41,577 nt of DNA. Origin: Sphingomonas sp. Leaf20. Lineage in GTDB: Bacteria > Pseudomonadota > Alphaproteobacteria > Sphingomonadales > Sphingomonadaceae. The DNA is taken from positions 783 through 42,359 of the forward strand of contig NZ_LMKN01000010.1 in NCBI RefSeq assembly GCF_001421535.1. Direction: 5' to 3'. Positions within the stretch are counted from its first letter, which is position 1; every line of letters begins with the position of its first letter. Below the pieces are notes generated by a model. The model did no database searches. It was not told the origin of the DNA and was given only the letters and a program-made list of their open reading frames with translations. Both the position numbers and the translations under genes were made by a program. Positions 1 through 7,385 of the stretch are shown one piece after another.

Positions 1-102
1 AATGGCGAGTAGCTGGAGCATTTACCGATGTTGCCATACCTAAGCCGATGTCCGCAATTGGGCGGCAGCGGAAGGGCTGCTTTTGACGCTCGTCCGCCCG
101 GT

Positions 103-130
103 CCGGCTTCTCACAGAGGCGAGAAGCCGG
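103..130 (-). terminator. Hairpin just downstream of the recombinase gene
   Basis: A perfect 10-bp inverted repeat (CCGGCTTCTC at 103-112 and GAGAAGCCGG at 121-130) with an 8-base loop lies 6 bases past the stop of the minus-strand recombinase gene. The position fits a transcription terminator. No T-tract follows the stem on the minus strand, so it is not a classical intrinsic terminator. Confidence 0.5.
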
Positions 131-136
131 CGTAAG

Positions 137-769
137 TTACACCTCGATGCCCTCTGACAAGGTCAAAGCGTCTTCCACATCAACGCCAAGATAGCGGACG
201 GTATTCTCGATCTTGGCGTGGCCGAGCAGGATTTGCACCGCGCGAAGATTGCCTGACGCCTTGTAGATGATGGAAGCCTTGGTCCGCCGAAGCGAGTGGG
301 TCCCATACTCTTCACGGCGCAGCCCTATGCCATTCACCCATTCGGCAACCAGCCGGGCGTACTGGCGCGTACTGAGCGGGCGGGCATGATCGGTGCGGCT
401 AGGAAAGACATAGTCGGCGAGCGAACCACCTCGCCTCTCTAGCCATGCCAGCAAGCTTGCGCGGGCGTCCGCCATTAGCTCGAACTGCACCGGCCTGCCT
501 GTTTTCGCCTGCACGACGATCGCACGGGTTCGGACATGGCCACCAAGGACGATATCGCCGATCCTCATCTTGACCACATCGCAACCACGCAGCTTGCTGT
601 CGATCGCCAGGTCAAACAACGCTCGATCCCGTAGTCGCCGGTGCTGATCGAGGAAGAAGCGAATGGCCCAGACCTGTCGCGGCTTGAGTGCACGCTTGGC
701 ACCCACCTTGCGTCCGCCGTTCCAGGGGCGGCGTTCGCCTGCGATTGGATCGAACTCTGACGTACCCAT
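137..769 (-). CDS. Minimal tyrosine recombinase / phage-type integrase
   Basis: This is a site-specific recombinase of the tyrosine (phage integrase) family, which cuts and rejoins DNA through a covalent 3'-phosphotyrosine. The catalytic set is visible: R61 (KLRGCD), K89 (AKTGRP), H158 and R161 in HSLRR, H184 in GHAKI and Y193 in VRYLG. At about 210 residues it has the catalytic domain but little or no N-terminal core-binding domain, unlike lambda-type integrases of 350 or more residues. The ATG at 769 was chosen over the upstream one at 865 because GGAGAG sits just before it. No tRNA, att repeat or phage gene is visible nearby, so it could be an orphan recombinase or the edge of an element lying outside the window. 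Confidence 0.85.
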   Translation of the reverse strand: MGTSEFDPIAGERRPWNGGRKVGAKRALKPRQVWAIRFFLDQHRRLRDRALFDLAIDSKLRGCDVVKMRIGDIVLGGHVRTRAIVVQAKTGRPVQFELMADARASLLAWLERRGGSLADYVFPSRTDHARPLSTRQYARLVAEWVNGIGLRREEYGTHSLRRTKASIIYKASGNLRAVQILLGHAKIENTVRYLGVDVEDALTLSEGIEV

Positions 770-907
770 AGCTTTCTCTCCGTGGCCATCATGGCCAAGG
801 AGAGAACGGGCACGGGGTGGCATGGCTTTCCAGAGGGGGCATTTACTCTGGATTGATAGGTGCATTCGGCTTGGGCCGTGGTATTAGAATTGCAGCCGTT
901 CCGCAGT

Positions 908-963
908 CGCCCAAAGTCGGTCATTCGAGGCTTGTCCCGCCGATCCCCAAAGCCGCCGTTCGT
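908..963 (-). repeat. Degenerate minus-strand copy of the 60-bp element
   Basis: On the minus strand, ACGAACGGCGGCTTTGGGG is followed by GAATGACCGACTTTGGGC, the two halves of the element with a shortened total length (about 56). This is the only copy seen on the minus strand. Confidence 0.4.
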
Positions 964-1000
964 GATGCGAAAATCAAAAGTTTTGCATCAAGTTTAATCG

Positions 1001-1276
1001 CTAGCGCTGGCTGCATTTCAGATCGATCGCACGCCGATCGAGGTCGCTGAGGGTTTCCCCGATCCTAGCGGATTCATTATCCCAGCAACGCTGCTTAGGC
1101 GTGCGATCGTCCCTCTGTTGGACGGGCACCACGTACACAGGATATGGAAAAACAGGCGTTTTGCTATCGGGGACGGCAGGCGCTGCCTGTTGAAACGATG
1201 AATTCGCCTTTGACGTATCCTGTGCCTGCAAGGATGCGATCAGGGCCATTCCGAACGTGATTATCGTTGCCATCAT
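1001..1276 (-). CDS. Small secreted hypothetical protein with two cysteines
   Basis: A 91-residue protein starting MMATIITFGMALIAS, a short hydrophobic segment ending LQAQ that reads as a cleavable signal peptide. A Pro- and Val-rich stretch follows (residues 32-53). The C-terminal part is charged, with cysteines at 64 (QRCWDN) and 88 (DLKCSQR), spaced so that a disulfide is possible in the periplasm. The start is supported by GGGGAG 8 bases upstream; a longer reading frame to 1357 lacks such a site. The ending IDLKCSQR is a pattern I associate with uncharacterised sphingomonad proteins. No function can be assigned. Confidence 0.6.
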   Translation of the reverse strand: MMATIITFGMALIASLQAQDTSKANSSFQQAAPAVPDSKTPVFPYPVYVVPVQQRDDRTPKQRCWDNESARIGETLSDLDRRAIDLKCSQR

Positions 1277-1553
1277 CACCGCGTCTCCCCGTTGCCGATC
1301 CGCTGAGTATGCACCTAGACTGGTGACGAATACCCTACGTAACGATTTAACCCTCAACCGCGACGCGATGCAGAAGTCACGGATTGCGCATCAGCCGACG
1401 AGCGGCAGGAAACCGCGGGCTTCGGCGATGCAAAACATTGATGCATCTGGGACACCCGTTCGGCCGGTTTCCTGGGGTCCGGCCTGCAAAACGGAAGGTC
1501 CGCTTTCCACCAATTCCGGACGTTCCGGGCCCGACCGCGTCGAATGGCCGCTA

Positions 1554-1579
1554 ACGCCCAAATCCGGGCGTTTGGGCGT
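1554..1579. repeat. 9-bp perfect inverted repeat
   Basis: ACGCCCAAA (1554-1562) and TTTGGGCGT (1571-1579) are exact reverse complements around an 8-base spacer. It could be a hairpin or an operator. No T-tract follows, and the distance to the nearest gene start (1703) is about 125 bases. Confidence 0.45.
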
Positions 1580-1690
1580 GCGGTCAGATCTCCCGATAGC
1601 CGCCATCCGTTAAGCTAGCTTACGAGCAGTAGTAGAAATCGCAGCGAGCGTCGCGCATCCATACTATCGACGTCGCCGGGTTAAGACAAA

Positions 1691-1696
1691 TATACT
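1691..1696 (+). promoter_or_regulatory. Possible -10 element for a leaderless small gene
   Basis: TATACT matches the sigma-70 -10 consensus TATAAT in five of six bases and ends 6 bases before the ATG at 1703, where a transcript would start at or next to that ATG. No good -35 hexamer lies 17 bases upstream, so this is a weak call. Confidence 0.3.
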
Positions 1697-1702
1697 GTTT
1701 CT

Positions 1703-1846
1703 ATGAGCTCCGATAAGCCGCTGACGGCCCAAGATTTGAAGGACGAATTGGAAGTGTTACTACAACTCGCGGACAACCTCGGCCTCACGGTCGTTGGTGC
1801 GTTGCTAGCGTCCGCAATCGACGTGATCCCGATCGTTCGACATTGA
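1703..1846 (+). CDS. Small hypothetical protein, 47 residues
   Basis: An ATG-initiated frame of 47 codons ending in TGA encodes an acidic, Leu-rich peptide that opens MSSDKPLTAQDLKDELEVLL and continues QLADNLGLTVVGALLASAID. The composition looks like a soluble helical peptide with an amphipathic first half, and the pattern LADxLGLTVVGALL resembles short conserved sphingomonad proteins. There is no Shine-Dalgarno sequence; a TATACT box 6 bases before the ATG suggests leaderless translation. It is shorter than most gene finders accept and has no known function. It ends 57 bases from the convergent response regulator gene. Confidence 0.5.
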   Translation: MSSDKPLTAQDLKDELEVLLQLADNLGLTVVGALLASAIDVIPIVRH

Positions 1847-1902
1847 TATCATTCCTCCCCATCTCGACCATTTCGCCTCTAACCAATAAGCTGTGTCGTT
1901 GA

Positions 1903-2310
1903 TCAAACCGCCTTTTTAAGCGGCTCCGGCAATTTGTTGTCCGGGAGCATATTCCGCAAATGCTGGTGCACCATTTGCTTGTTGAACGGCTTGGAGATGA
2001 ATGTGGCCTTTTCAGGCATCTCGCCCGCTTTTGGTAGAACATGACCGGACGCGATCATGATTTCGATCGCCGGCCAGCGTTCGGCGACATGCCGTGCTAA
2101 CGCAAAGCCGTTGGTGTCGCCGGGCATGTCGACGTCAGAGAACAGCAGTACTATGCTTTCCCAATTGTTGGCTAAGACCCGCTTCGCCTCGTCGCCATCC
2201 ATGGCCTCGTAAAAGCGGAATCCGGCGTCTTCGAGGATAGCAGTCGTATCCATCATGATGAGCGGATCATCATCGACAACGAGGGCGTAAGGTACGGTTA
2301 AAAGGGTCAT
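1903..2310 (-). CDS. Single-domain response regulator (CheY-like receiver)
   Basis: A stand-alone receiver domain of 135 residues with no output domain. The acidic pocket is D13-D15 (VVDDDP), the likely phosphoacceptor is D59 (LLFSDVDMPG), the switch position is S88 (ASGH) and the conserved lysine is K107 (SKPF). Proteins like this accept phosphate from HWE/HisKA2 kinases and pass a signal by protein contact or act as phosphate sinks. It is transcribed divergently from the LOV-HWE kinase gene that starts 235 bases away, which makes the two likely partners. The C-terminus (KLPEPLKKAV) is a basic tail past the domain. The pairing is inferred from position. Confidence 0.88.
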   Translation of the reverse strand: MTLLTVPYALVVDDDPLIMMDTTAILEDAGFRFYEAMDGDEAKRVLANNWESIVLLFSDVDMPGDTNGFALARHVAERWPAIEIMIASGHVLPKAGEMPEKATFISKPFNKQMVHQHLRNMLPDNKLPEPLKKAV

Positions 2311-2374
2311 GGAGTTCTAACCCGCCCGCCATGGGCCGAGTTGCGGCCCGCGAGGATTTCTGCTCGTTTTTCTC

Positions 2375-2400
2375 GGAATACAACCGCGGCCTAACCGTAT
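2375..2400 (+). promoter_or_regulatory. Candidate EcfG-type stress promoter for the kinase gene
   Basis: GGAAT at 2375-2379, a 16-base spacer and CGTAT at 2396-2400 resemble the alphaproteobacterial general-stress sigma factor (EcfG) promoter GGAAC-N16/17-CGTT. It points toward the LOV-HWE kinase gene and would give a leader of roughly 135 bases. There is one mismatch in each core element, so it is only a candidate. Confidence 0.35.
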
Positions 2401-2544
2401 TTGCGGGCCATACCGGCGTCGTTCGCAGGCTGTTAACCCAGTAGTTTTGTCGCAATAGCTATCTTAGCCTACTGACATTAAAGAGCTAAAAACACGCAGC
2501 GTCCAACGACATAAGGCCCGTTGAGCGCGCGAACGGAGTGACGT

Positions 2545-4050
2545 GTGCGAGATATCCAGGAAGAAGCGCGGATCGTCCGCGAACTGACGCGCGGCGATAG
2601 CGGGTCTGACCCTTTCGCCTCGGCGGTGCGTGCAACGCGCATGCCGATGATCATTACCGACCCGCGGTTGCCTGATAATCCTATCGTGTTTGTGAACGAT
2701 GCCTTCGGGAAGCTGACTGGCTATGCCCGCAGCGAGATCATGGGGCGCAACTGCCGGTTTCTGCAGGGACCGAACACGGACATGGCCGATGTAGGCCGCG
2801 TCCGAGACGCGATACGTGCGCGGGAGTCGATCGAACTCGACCTGCTGAACTACAAGAAGGACGGAACGCATTTCTGGAACCGGTTGCTGGTTTCACCCGT
2901 GTTCAACGACGATGGGGTGCTGCTTTATTTCTTCGCCTCGCAGTACGACGTCACTCTCGAGCGCGAACGCCTCGTTAGCCTTCAGCGCGATCGCGATGCC
3001 CTCGAAGCAGAGGTGGAACGGCGCATTGCCGAACTCCAGGAGAGCGAGCAGCGGCTCCAATTTGCGCTCGATGCCGGCCGCCTGGGGTCCTGGAGCATCA
3101 ATCTCGATACGTATAGGCTGACAGCATCTGCCGAATGCAAGAGGATATGCGGTCGTGCACCGAACGATCCTCTGACCCTCGATAAACTGCGAGAGTCGAT
3201 CCATCCCGAAGACCGGCAGATGCAGGTCGACGGCATAGAGCGCGCTGTGCGAGACCGATCGCTGCTGGACCTCGAGTACCGCTTGCGGACGCCGGCAGGC
3301 GAGGAGCGCTGGGTACAAATCCGGGGACAGGCGAGCTACCGCGCCGATGGCACACCCTTGGCAATCGTCGGGACGACCCAAGATGTGACCGCACGAAGGC
3401 GCGCTGAGGAGCATCGGACCCTTCTGGCCAACGAGCTAAGCCACAGAGTAAAGAATACGCTCGCGTCCCTGCAGGCGATCGTCTCGCAAACGATGCGCCG
3501 GGCAACCTCTGTGCAGGAGGCCGGAACGACGCTGGAAGCACGCATACACGCGATGTCGGCTGCGAATGACTTGCTAATCAGTGGCCGGTTCGAGAGCACA
3601 TCCCTGCATGCGCTGGTTGAGCGCACGCTTTCCCCCTTCGGGGTGGAAGACGGTCAACGGTTTAAGCTTTCCGGGGAGGACCTTCAGCTCCCGCCCCGCC
3701 TTGTTGTCGCATTCGCGCTTGCCCTCCACGAGCTTGCAACCAACGCGGCAAAATACGGCGCGCTATCGACCGCCGATGGCGTGATTGATCTGAGCTGGAA
3801 GGTAATGGACGGCTGGCAGCCGCATGATCTCCACCTCACTTGGGTTGAGTCAGGAGGCCCATTGGTTGAACCGCCAACGCAAACCAGCTTTGGCACACAG
3901 CTCATTCAGCGTGTTTTGGCACACGAAACCGGTGGAACGGCTCGTATCTTATACCTTCCTGGCGGCGTCGTGTTCGAAGCCGTCGCACCGTTGGTCGACA
4001 GCGCCGACAACGACAACGAGCAGCGTAATAAAGCCGAAGAAAGGAACTAA
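2545..4050 (+). CDS. Blue-light LOV-PAS-HWE sensor histidine kinase
   Basis: A soluble 501-residue sensor kinase. Residues about 25-137 form a LOV domain with the flavin-adduct motif GRNCRFLQG, photoactive cysteine C70. A helical linker (about 138-170) leads to a second PAS domain (about 171-285, ending TTQDVTARR). The kinase core has the phosphoacceptor H300 in ELSHRVKNTLA, the N-box HELATNAAKYG with H395 and N400, and the W433-x-E435 motif (WVE) that names the HWE family. No membrane segment is present. The GTG start at 2545 has GGAG 6 bases upstream; an overlapping GTG at 2543 is in another frame. Such kinases control light and general-stress responses; the divergent receiver protein is the likely target. 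Confidence 0.93.
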   Translation: MRDIQEEARIVRELTRGDSGSDPFASAVRATRMPMIITDPRLPDNPIVFVNDAFGKLTGYARSEIMGRNCRFLQGPNTDMADVGRVRDAIRARESIELDLLNYKKDGTHFWNRLLVSPVFNDDGVLLYFFASQYDVTLERERLVSLQRDRDALEAEVERRIAELQESEQRLQFALDAGRLGSWSINLDTYRLTASAECKRICGRAPNDPLTLDKLRESIHPEDRQMQVDGIERAVRDRSLLDLEYRLRTPAGEERWVQIRGQASYRADGTPLAIVGTTQDVTARRRAEEHRTLLANELSHRVKNTLASLQAIVSQTMRRATSVQEAGTTLEARIHAMSAANDLLISGRFESTSLHALVERTLSPFGVEDGQRFKLSGEDLQLPPRLVVAFALALHELATNAAKYGALSTADGVIDLSWKVMDGWQPHDLHLTWVESGGPLVEPPTQTSFGTQLIQRVLAHETGGTARILYLPGGVVFEAVAPLVDSADNDNEQRNKAEERN

Positions 4051-4108
4051 GGGGCTGGCCTCTCACAAAGCACTAAGCACAGTGCTTTCGGCTTGGCGTT
4101 ATAGCCCC
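4051..4108 (+). terminator. Nested stem-loop after the kinase gene
   Basis: Directly after the kinase stop, GGGGCT (4051-4056) can pair with AGCCCC (4103-4108), enclosing a perfect 8-bp hairpin AAAGCACT / AGTGCTTT (4067-4074 and 4081-4088) with a 6-base loop. The position suits a terminator or 3'-end stabiliser. No T-tract is seen. Confidence 0.45.
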
Positions 4109-4419
4109 TATCCGTTTTGCCACTGACGGGTGAACAACAGCCCGTCCCCACAGGGTAGCAAGAACGGACCGGCCACGGCCGGAGGACGACCGCGGCAAGG
4201 CATAAACGATACCCGTCATATTAGGCTCCGGCGGTTTTTGCCGTTTTGCTTCGACTTCCCAACCCGGCCATTTCCAAAATTCGATCCTCTTTGGGAAAGC
4301 CGACAGTTGCCCAATGTCTGCTATCGCCGCCCGCCTTCCCGAAAGCAGCCTGTCCGCTTTCCTCCCCATTCACGACATCCCTGACGGACGATCGTTCGCC
4401 AATATCAGGTCGCGCGGGG

Positions 4420-4479
4420 ATGAACGAATGTCTGAAGTTGGGAAGCGCATAACGACTGCTGAATGTCGTCTTGTGGGTC
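4420..4479 (+). repeat. 60-bp dispersed element, copy 1
   Basis: Begins ATGAACGAATGTCTG, continues AAGTTGGGAAGC and ends GAATGTCGTCTTGTGGGTC, exactly 60 bases. It contains an in-frame TAA, so it is not coding. It forms the left boundary of the first J-domain cassette. Confidence 0.75.
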
Positions 4480-4650
4480 AACGCCTAGGGGTGGCGTAGT
4501 GTCGTCGAAAGCACGAAGTTGCGGATGGGAATGGCAGCCGCCTGACTGTTGGCGCCCAAAGCCGCCCTTTGGATCACCGAGAAGGCCTGGGTTAGATCAC
4601 GGACCAGGCGGACTTTTCTTTTTCGCGTTTTAGCCGCAAGGAACGGCTAG

Positions 4651-5187
4651 ATGGCTCTCTCACCCGACTATTATTCTGTTCTAGGGGTGCCCTCGACGGC
4701 AAGTCGCGACACTATCCACGCCGCGTGGAAAGCGCTGCTCCGTCAATATCACCCCGATGCCAATCATGGAGCGGACGTTTCTGCTCGTGCGAAAGAGATC
4801 AACGAGGCGTATTCCGTTTTGGGGAAGAAGGAAGCACGCGCCGCCTATGATCGGTCGCAGATCAGGCCGTCTGCCCACCGATCGACTACGGACCGCCCGT
4901 TTCACCCCAGGAAAGCCGGCAGACGCCCGATGCGACTTAGCCCGTCGATGCAGCCCAGCGATAGCTTCTCGCAGCCGCTACAGCCGAACGAATGGCTGAT
5001 GGGCCTTTTCCTGCTGATCCTTACCGCCGCACCGATCGCTACAATCCTGGTTCTGTGGAATGAGGAATCCGGATTGGCACCTACGGTTCGACGTAGCGTC
5101 ACCGCTCATCCCGTGCCCGAGCCACCTGCAAAAGCCGTCCGCAGCTCATCGGGCACAAAACTCGGACTTCGACAGCCTGCTTCTTAA
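4651..5187 (+). CDS. Membrane-anchored J-domain protein, copy 1
   Basis: A 178-residue class III (DnaJ-like) co-chaperone. Residues 5-70 are a J-domain with the HPD motif at 34-36 (QYHPDANHG) that stimulates Hsp70/DnaK ATPase, ending with AAYDRSQ. A basic Pro/Arg/Ser linker (71-114) precedes one membrane helix at about 115-136 (WLMGLFLLILTAAPIATILV), then a polar tail. There is no Gly/Phe region or zinc domain, so it is not DnaJ itself. The J-domain being at the N-terminus suggests it faces the cytoplasm. AAGGAA precedes the ATG. A paralogue at 28188 shares 163 of 178 residues; the J-domain differs at two places only (S4P, A41V). Confidence 0.85.
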   Translation: MALSPDYYSVLGVPSTASRDTIHAAWKALLRQYHPDANHGADVSARAKEINEAYSVLGKKEARAAYDRSQIRPSAHRSTTDRPFHPRKAGRRPMRLSPSMQPSDSFSQPLQPNEWLMGLFLLILTAAPIATILVLWNEESGLAPTVRRSVTAHPVPEPPAKAVRSSSGTKLGLRQPAS

Positions 5188-5252
5188 ACTATTGCCCAGT
5201 CGCGACATTCGAGTTCGCAGAGTCAGGCGCGAAAAGTCGTCGTAACGCGGAG

Positions 5253-5312
5253 ATGAACAAGCGGCCGAAGTTGGGAAGCTGGGAAGGGGGCGGGGACGTC
5301 TGCTTCTGGGTC
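5253..5312 (+). repeat. 60-bp dispersed element, copy 2
   Basis: Begins ATGAACAAGCGGCCG, continues AAGTTGGGAAGCTGG and ends GACGTCTGCTTCTGGGTC, exactly 60 bases. It is the right boundary of the first J-domain cassette and lies 48 bases before the convergent glycosidase gene end. Confidence 0.75.
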
Positions 5313-5360
5313 ATTGCAGACGAAGCAGACTCGCAATCTCCACTTACGGCTTTCAATTTT

Positions 5361-6257
5361 TTAACCGCCATATCGTCTGATTAACGCTCGACGTAGCATC
5401 CGGTCTTCCAGCGAGTAGTACAGCGCGATACGGTCGCCCTCCGCCACGCTCGACGCGGCAAACGCGATGTCGGTGGCCTCGCGGGTCAGCGCCGGTGGCG
5501 GCACGAGCAGCGGCTCGAGCCCACGCCCCGTCACCCGCGCGAAATCCGTACTGAAGCTGATCCAGCCGATCCGCCAGCGCGCGTCGTGCGTCGCGCCGTT
5601 GTAAAACATCACCGGATCTTGCCCCGTCGCCTGCCAGATAGGCCCGGTCGACAGATGCCAGTTGTCCCAGCTGTCCTCGCGGATGCCGAAAGGGTCGGGG
5701 AGGACAGTCCAAGGACCCTTCGGGGTCGGCCCGCCCGCCACGCCGATCCGCGACGCGCCCTTGGCCGCATATTCGTAAAACAGGCGCCAATCTCCGGCCG
5801 CAGTCTGTGCGAGCGTCGCTTCCTTGATATTGCCTTCGCCGGGTGGTGCCTTCAGCACCAAATCTTCCTTGACCAGCGCGGTCAGGTCGGGCCCCGCAGC
5901 TAAAATCATGCATCCCTGCGCGCGCGCAGCGTCCACGCCGGTATAATAGACGAGATATTCGTCGCCGGCCACGAGCACGGTCGGATCCTCGCATCCGCCC
6001 ATGTCCTCAGCACCCGGCCCGGGTGTGATTGCGAGCCCCGGATCCATAGTGAAGGCCAGCCCGTCGCGGCTCTCTCCGCGCGCAATGATACCGGTCGGAT
6101 CGCTGGGCCCGAGCGGATGCGGCACGCCGCGAACCATGATCCGGTAGAGATTGCCTTCCCTCCAGACGAACGGGCTCATCATGTCCATGCCGTCGATCAC
6201 AGACGTAGCGGAGTTGGTCACCGTGTCGAGCTGCTCGACCGCATAGGCGATCGTCAT
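5361..6257 (-). CDS. GH130-like five-bladed propeller glycosidase
   Basis: A 298-residue cytoplasmic protein (no signal peptide) with the repeated beta-strand pattern of five-bladed propeller glycosidases. GGCEDPTVL, with E90-D91, followed by EYLVYYTG resembles the EDP segment holding the catalytic aspartate of GH130 enzymes, which phosphorolyse or hydrolyse beta-mannosides. Later blades show WRLFYEYAA and PVMFYNGATHDARWRIG. The length suits GH130 (about 300-350 residues). Its ATG overlaps the stop of the upstream SDR gene by 4 bases, so the two are translationally coupled. Assignment to GH130 rather than GH43/GH32 is by motif and length only; the substrate is unknown. Confidence 0.72.
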   Translation of the reverse strand: MTIAYAVEQLDTVTNSATSVIDGMDMMSPFVWREGNLYRIMVRGVPHPLGPSDPTGIIARGESRDGLAFTMDPGLAITPGPGAEDMGGCEDPTVLVAGDEYLVYYTGVDAARAQGCMILAAGPDLTALVKEDLVLKAPPGEGNIKEATLAQTAAGDWRLFYEYAAKGASRIGVAGGPTPKGPWTVLPDPFGIREDSWDNWHLSTGPIWQATGQDPVMFYNGATHDARWRIGWISFSTDFARVTGRGLEPLLVPPPALTREATDIAFAASSVAEGDRIALYYSLEDRMLRRALIRRYGG

Positions 6258-7027
6258 GCGCCTTGCGCCACAGTCAATGACAGCCCGCCGTCGATCGTTA
6301 CCGTGGTGCCGGTGATATAGTCCGCGGCCGGCGACAGCAGGAAAGCGACCAGCGCCGCGACCTCATCGGGCCGACCGGCGCGCTTCCAAGGGATTGCCGC
6401 CTCTTTCGCCGCCAGCTCGTCCGGATGATCCAGTGCGGATTGATTCATCGGCGTAAGGATCATCCCAGGCGCGACGCCATTCACCGCAATGCCCTTCGGC
6501 GCCAGCTCTAGTGCAAGCGTGGCCGTCAACTGCGACAGGCCGCCCTTAGCCGAGTCGTAATCGACGCCGCCCGGTCGCGGCGCGCGTTCGTGAATCGACG
6601 ATATGTTGACGATCCGCCCCTTGGCGTTCTTTGCCTCGAGCGCGCGCACCATTCGTCGGCAGGTGAGGAACGGGCCATAGAGATCGGAACGGATGACCCG
6701 GTCGAACTGCGTAAGTTCCATGTTGACGAGCATAACGCCACTCATGTTCAAGCCGGCCGAATTGACCAGAAGGCTGACCGTGCCGAACGTTTTTTCGGCC
6801 TCCGCGAACAGTCGTTCGACCGCGGCTTCATCACTGACATCAACTTGCACCGCGATCGCGCGGTTGGACCCACCGATCGAGGTGCAGACCGCCTGCGCCG
6901 CGGCGGCATCCTTCAAATAGGTGATCACAACGCGGGCCCCGGCGTCGCCCAACAACTTGGCGCAGGCCGCGCCAATGCCGGATTCACCGCCGGTGACGAT
7001 AGCAATCTGATTGTCGAACATGGTCAT
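6254..7027 (-). CDS. SDR-family dehydrogenase (glucose 1-dehydrogenase-like)
   Basis: A classical short-chain dehydrogenase/reductase of 257 residues. It has the NAD(P) motif TGGESGIG (12-19), NSAG at 89-92, the catalytic Ser in NISS (141-144), Y157 and K161 in YDSAK, and the ending TGTTVTIDGG typical of glucose/ribitol dehydrogenase-like SDRs. Residues TYLKD after the second strand leave the NAD versus NADP preference open. The ATG at 7027 was preferred to the ATG two codons later and to a far upstream one; the ribosome site (AGGTTC) is weak. It is first in a two-gene operon with the GH130-like enzyme, so it may oxidise the sugar that enzyme releases (inference). Confidence 0.85.
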   Translation of the reverse strand: MTMFDNQIAIVTGGESGIGAACAKLLGDAGARVVITYLKDAAAAQAVCTSIGGSNRAIAVQVDVSDEAAVERLFAEAEKTFGTVSLLVNSAGLNMSGVMLVNMELTQFDRVIRSDLYGPFLTCRRMVRALEAKNAKGRIVNISSIHERAPRPGGVDYDSAKGGLSQLTATLALELAPKGIAVNGVAPGMILTPMNQSALDHPDELAAKEAAIPWKRAGRPDEVAALVAFLLSPAADYITGTTVTIDGGLSLTVAQGA

Positions 7028-7385
7028 CACCGCTGAACCTGCGGCGTGACCTCGAGTTGCATGAATTCGCTGCCATAAAAGTACCTTTCGCCTGCGCGGC
7101 TGGAGCGCGCGTATTTCAAACTGGGTAACTCGGGTTCTGGATGCCCACTTATCGCCGATGAACGGACGTCCGGTTTCATGAAGGGGCGATTGACCTGTGA
7201 CTGACCGGGACTGGGTCTGGCAGGAAGCCGTAGGGCAGGGGGTGATCACCCATTTGCTGCCGTTCGATCATAGTCGTGGCGCGCCGAGAAGTAGAGGCTA
7301 GGCAGACCATCTCGACCCGCATCCGCATCTATGCGACGAAGACCGTTCAACGGCTTCTCGTCACGAGGTCTGTTCGTAGATCCAG
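7028..7385. other. Gene-free stretch upstream of the SDR-GH130 operon
   Basis: No gene is visible. It holds the promoter side of the SDR gene and one 60-bp dispersed element at 7158-7217. Confidence 0.5.
7158..7217 (+). repeat. 60-bp dispersed element, copy 3
   Basis: Begins ATGAACGGACGTCCGG and ends GACTGACCGGGACTGGGTC, exactly 60 bases, with an in-frame TGA. The middle is diverged from the other copies while the total length is kept. Confidence 0.65.

Larger units (their letters stand above)
1277..1702. other. Gene-free stretch with one inverted repeat
   Basis: No convincing gene is visible; open frames on both strands lack ribosome sites and family resemblance. It contains the inverted repeat ACGCCCAAA / TTTGGGCGT at 1554-1562 and 1571-1579, with an 8-base spacer. 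Just before the small gene at 1703 lies a TATACT hexamer at 1691-1696. Confidence 0.5.
4051..4650. other. 600-bp gene-free stretch with hairpin and a 60-bp element
   Basis: No frame here has a ribosome site or a recognisable family. It holds the nested hairpin at its start, a 60-bp dispersed element at 4420-4479, and from about 4480 the conserved leader of the J-domain cassette that recurs at 28.0 kb. Confidence 0.55.
4420..5312 (+). repeat. J-domain cassette, first copy of a segmental duplication
   Basis: A unit of 893 bp runs from one 60-bp element (4420-4479) to another (5253-5312) and carries one J-domain gene with about 170 bases of leader. The same arrangement, in the same orientation, is found at 27948-28849. 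Leader, coding region and the 65 bases after the stop are all clearly alignable. The match is weakest inside the left 60-bp element. Confidence 0.85.

Noticed and set aside
47..62. GATGTCCGCAATTGGG near the left edge, resembling the second half of the 60-bp element
   Set aside because: The first half at the right distance is too diverged to count as a copy; it may be a decayed one.
1554..1579. The 9-bp inverted repeat as an intrinsic terminator
   Set aside because: No T-tract on either side and no gene ending close by; listed only as an inverted repeat.
5253..5371. The 60-bp element at 5253 reads open as MNKRPKLGSWEGGG and beyond
   Set aside because: Most other copies of the element have in-frame stops or altered starts, so this is chance opening of a repeat, not a peptide gene.
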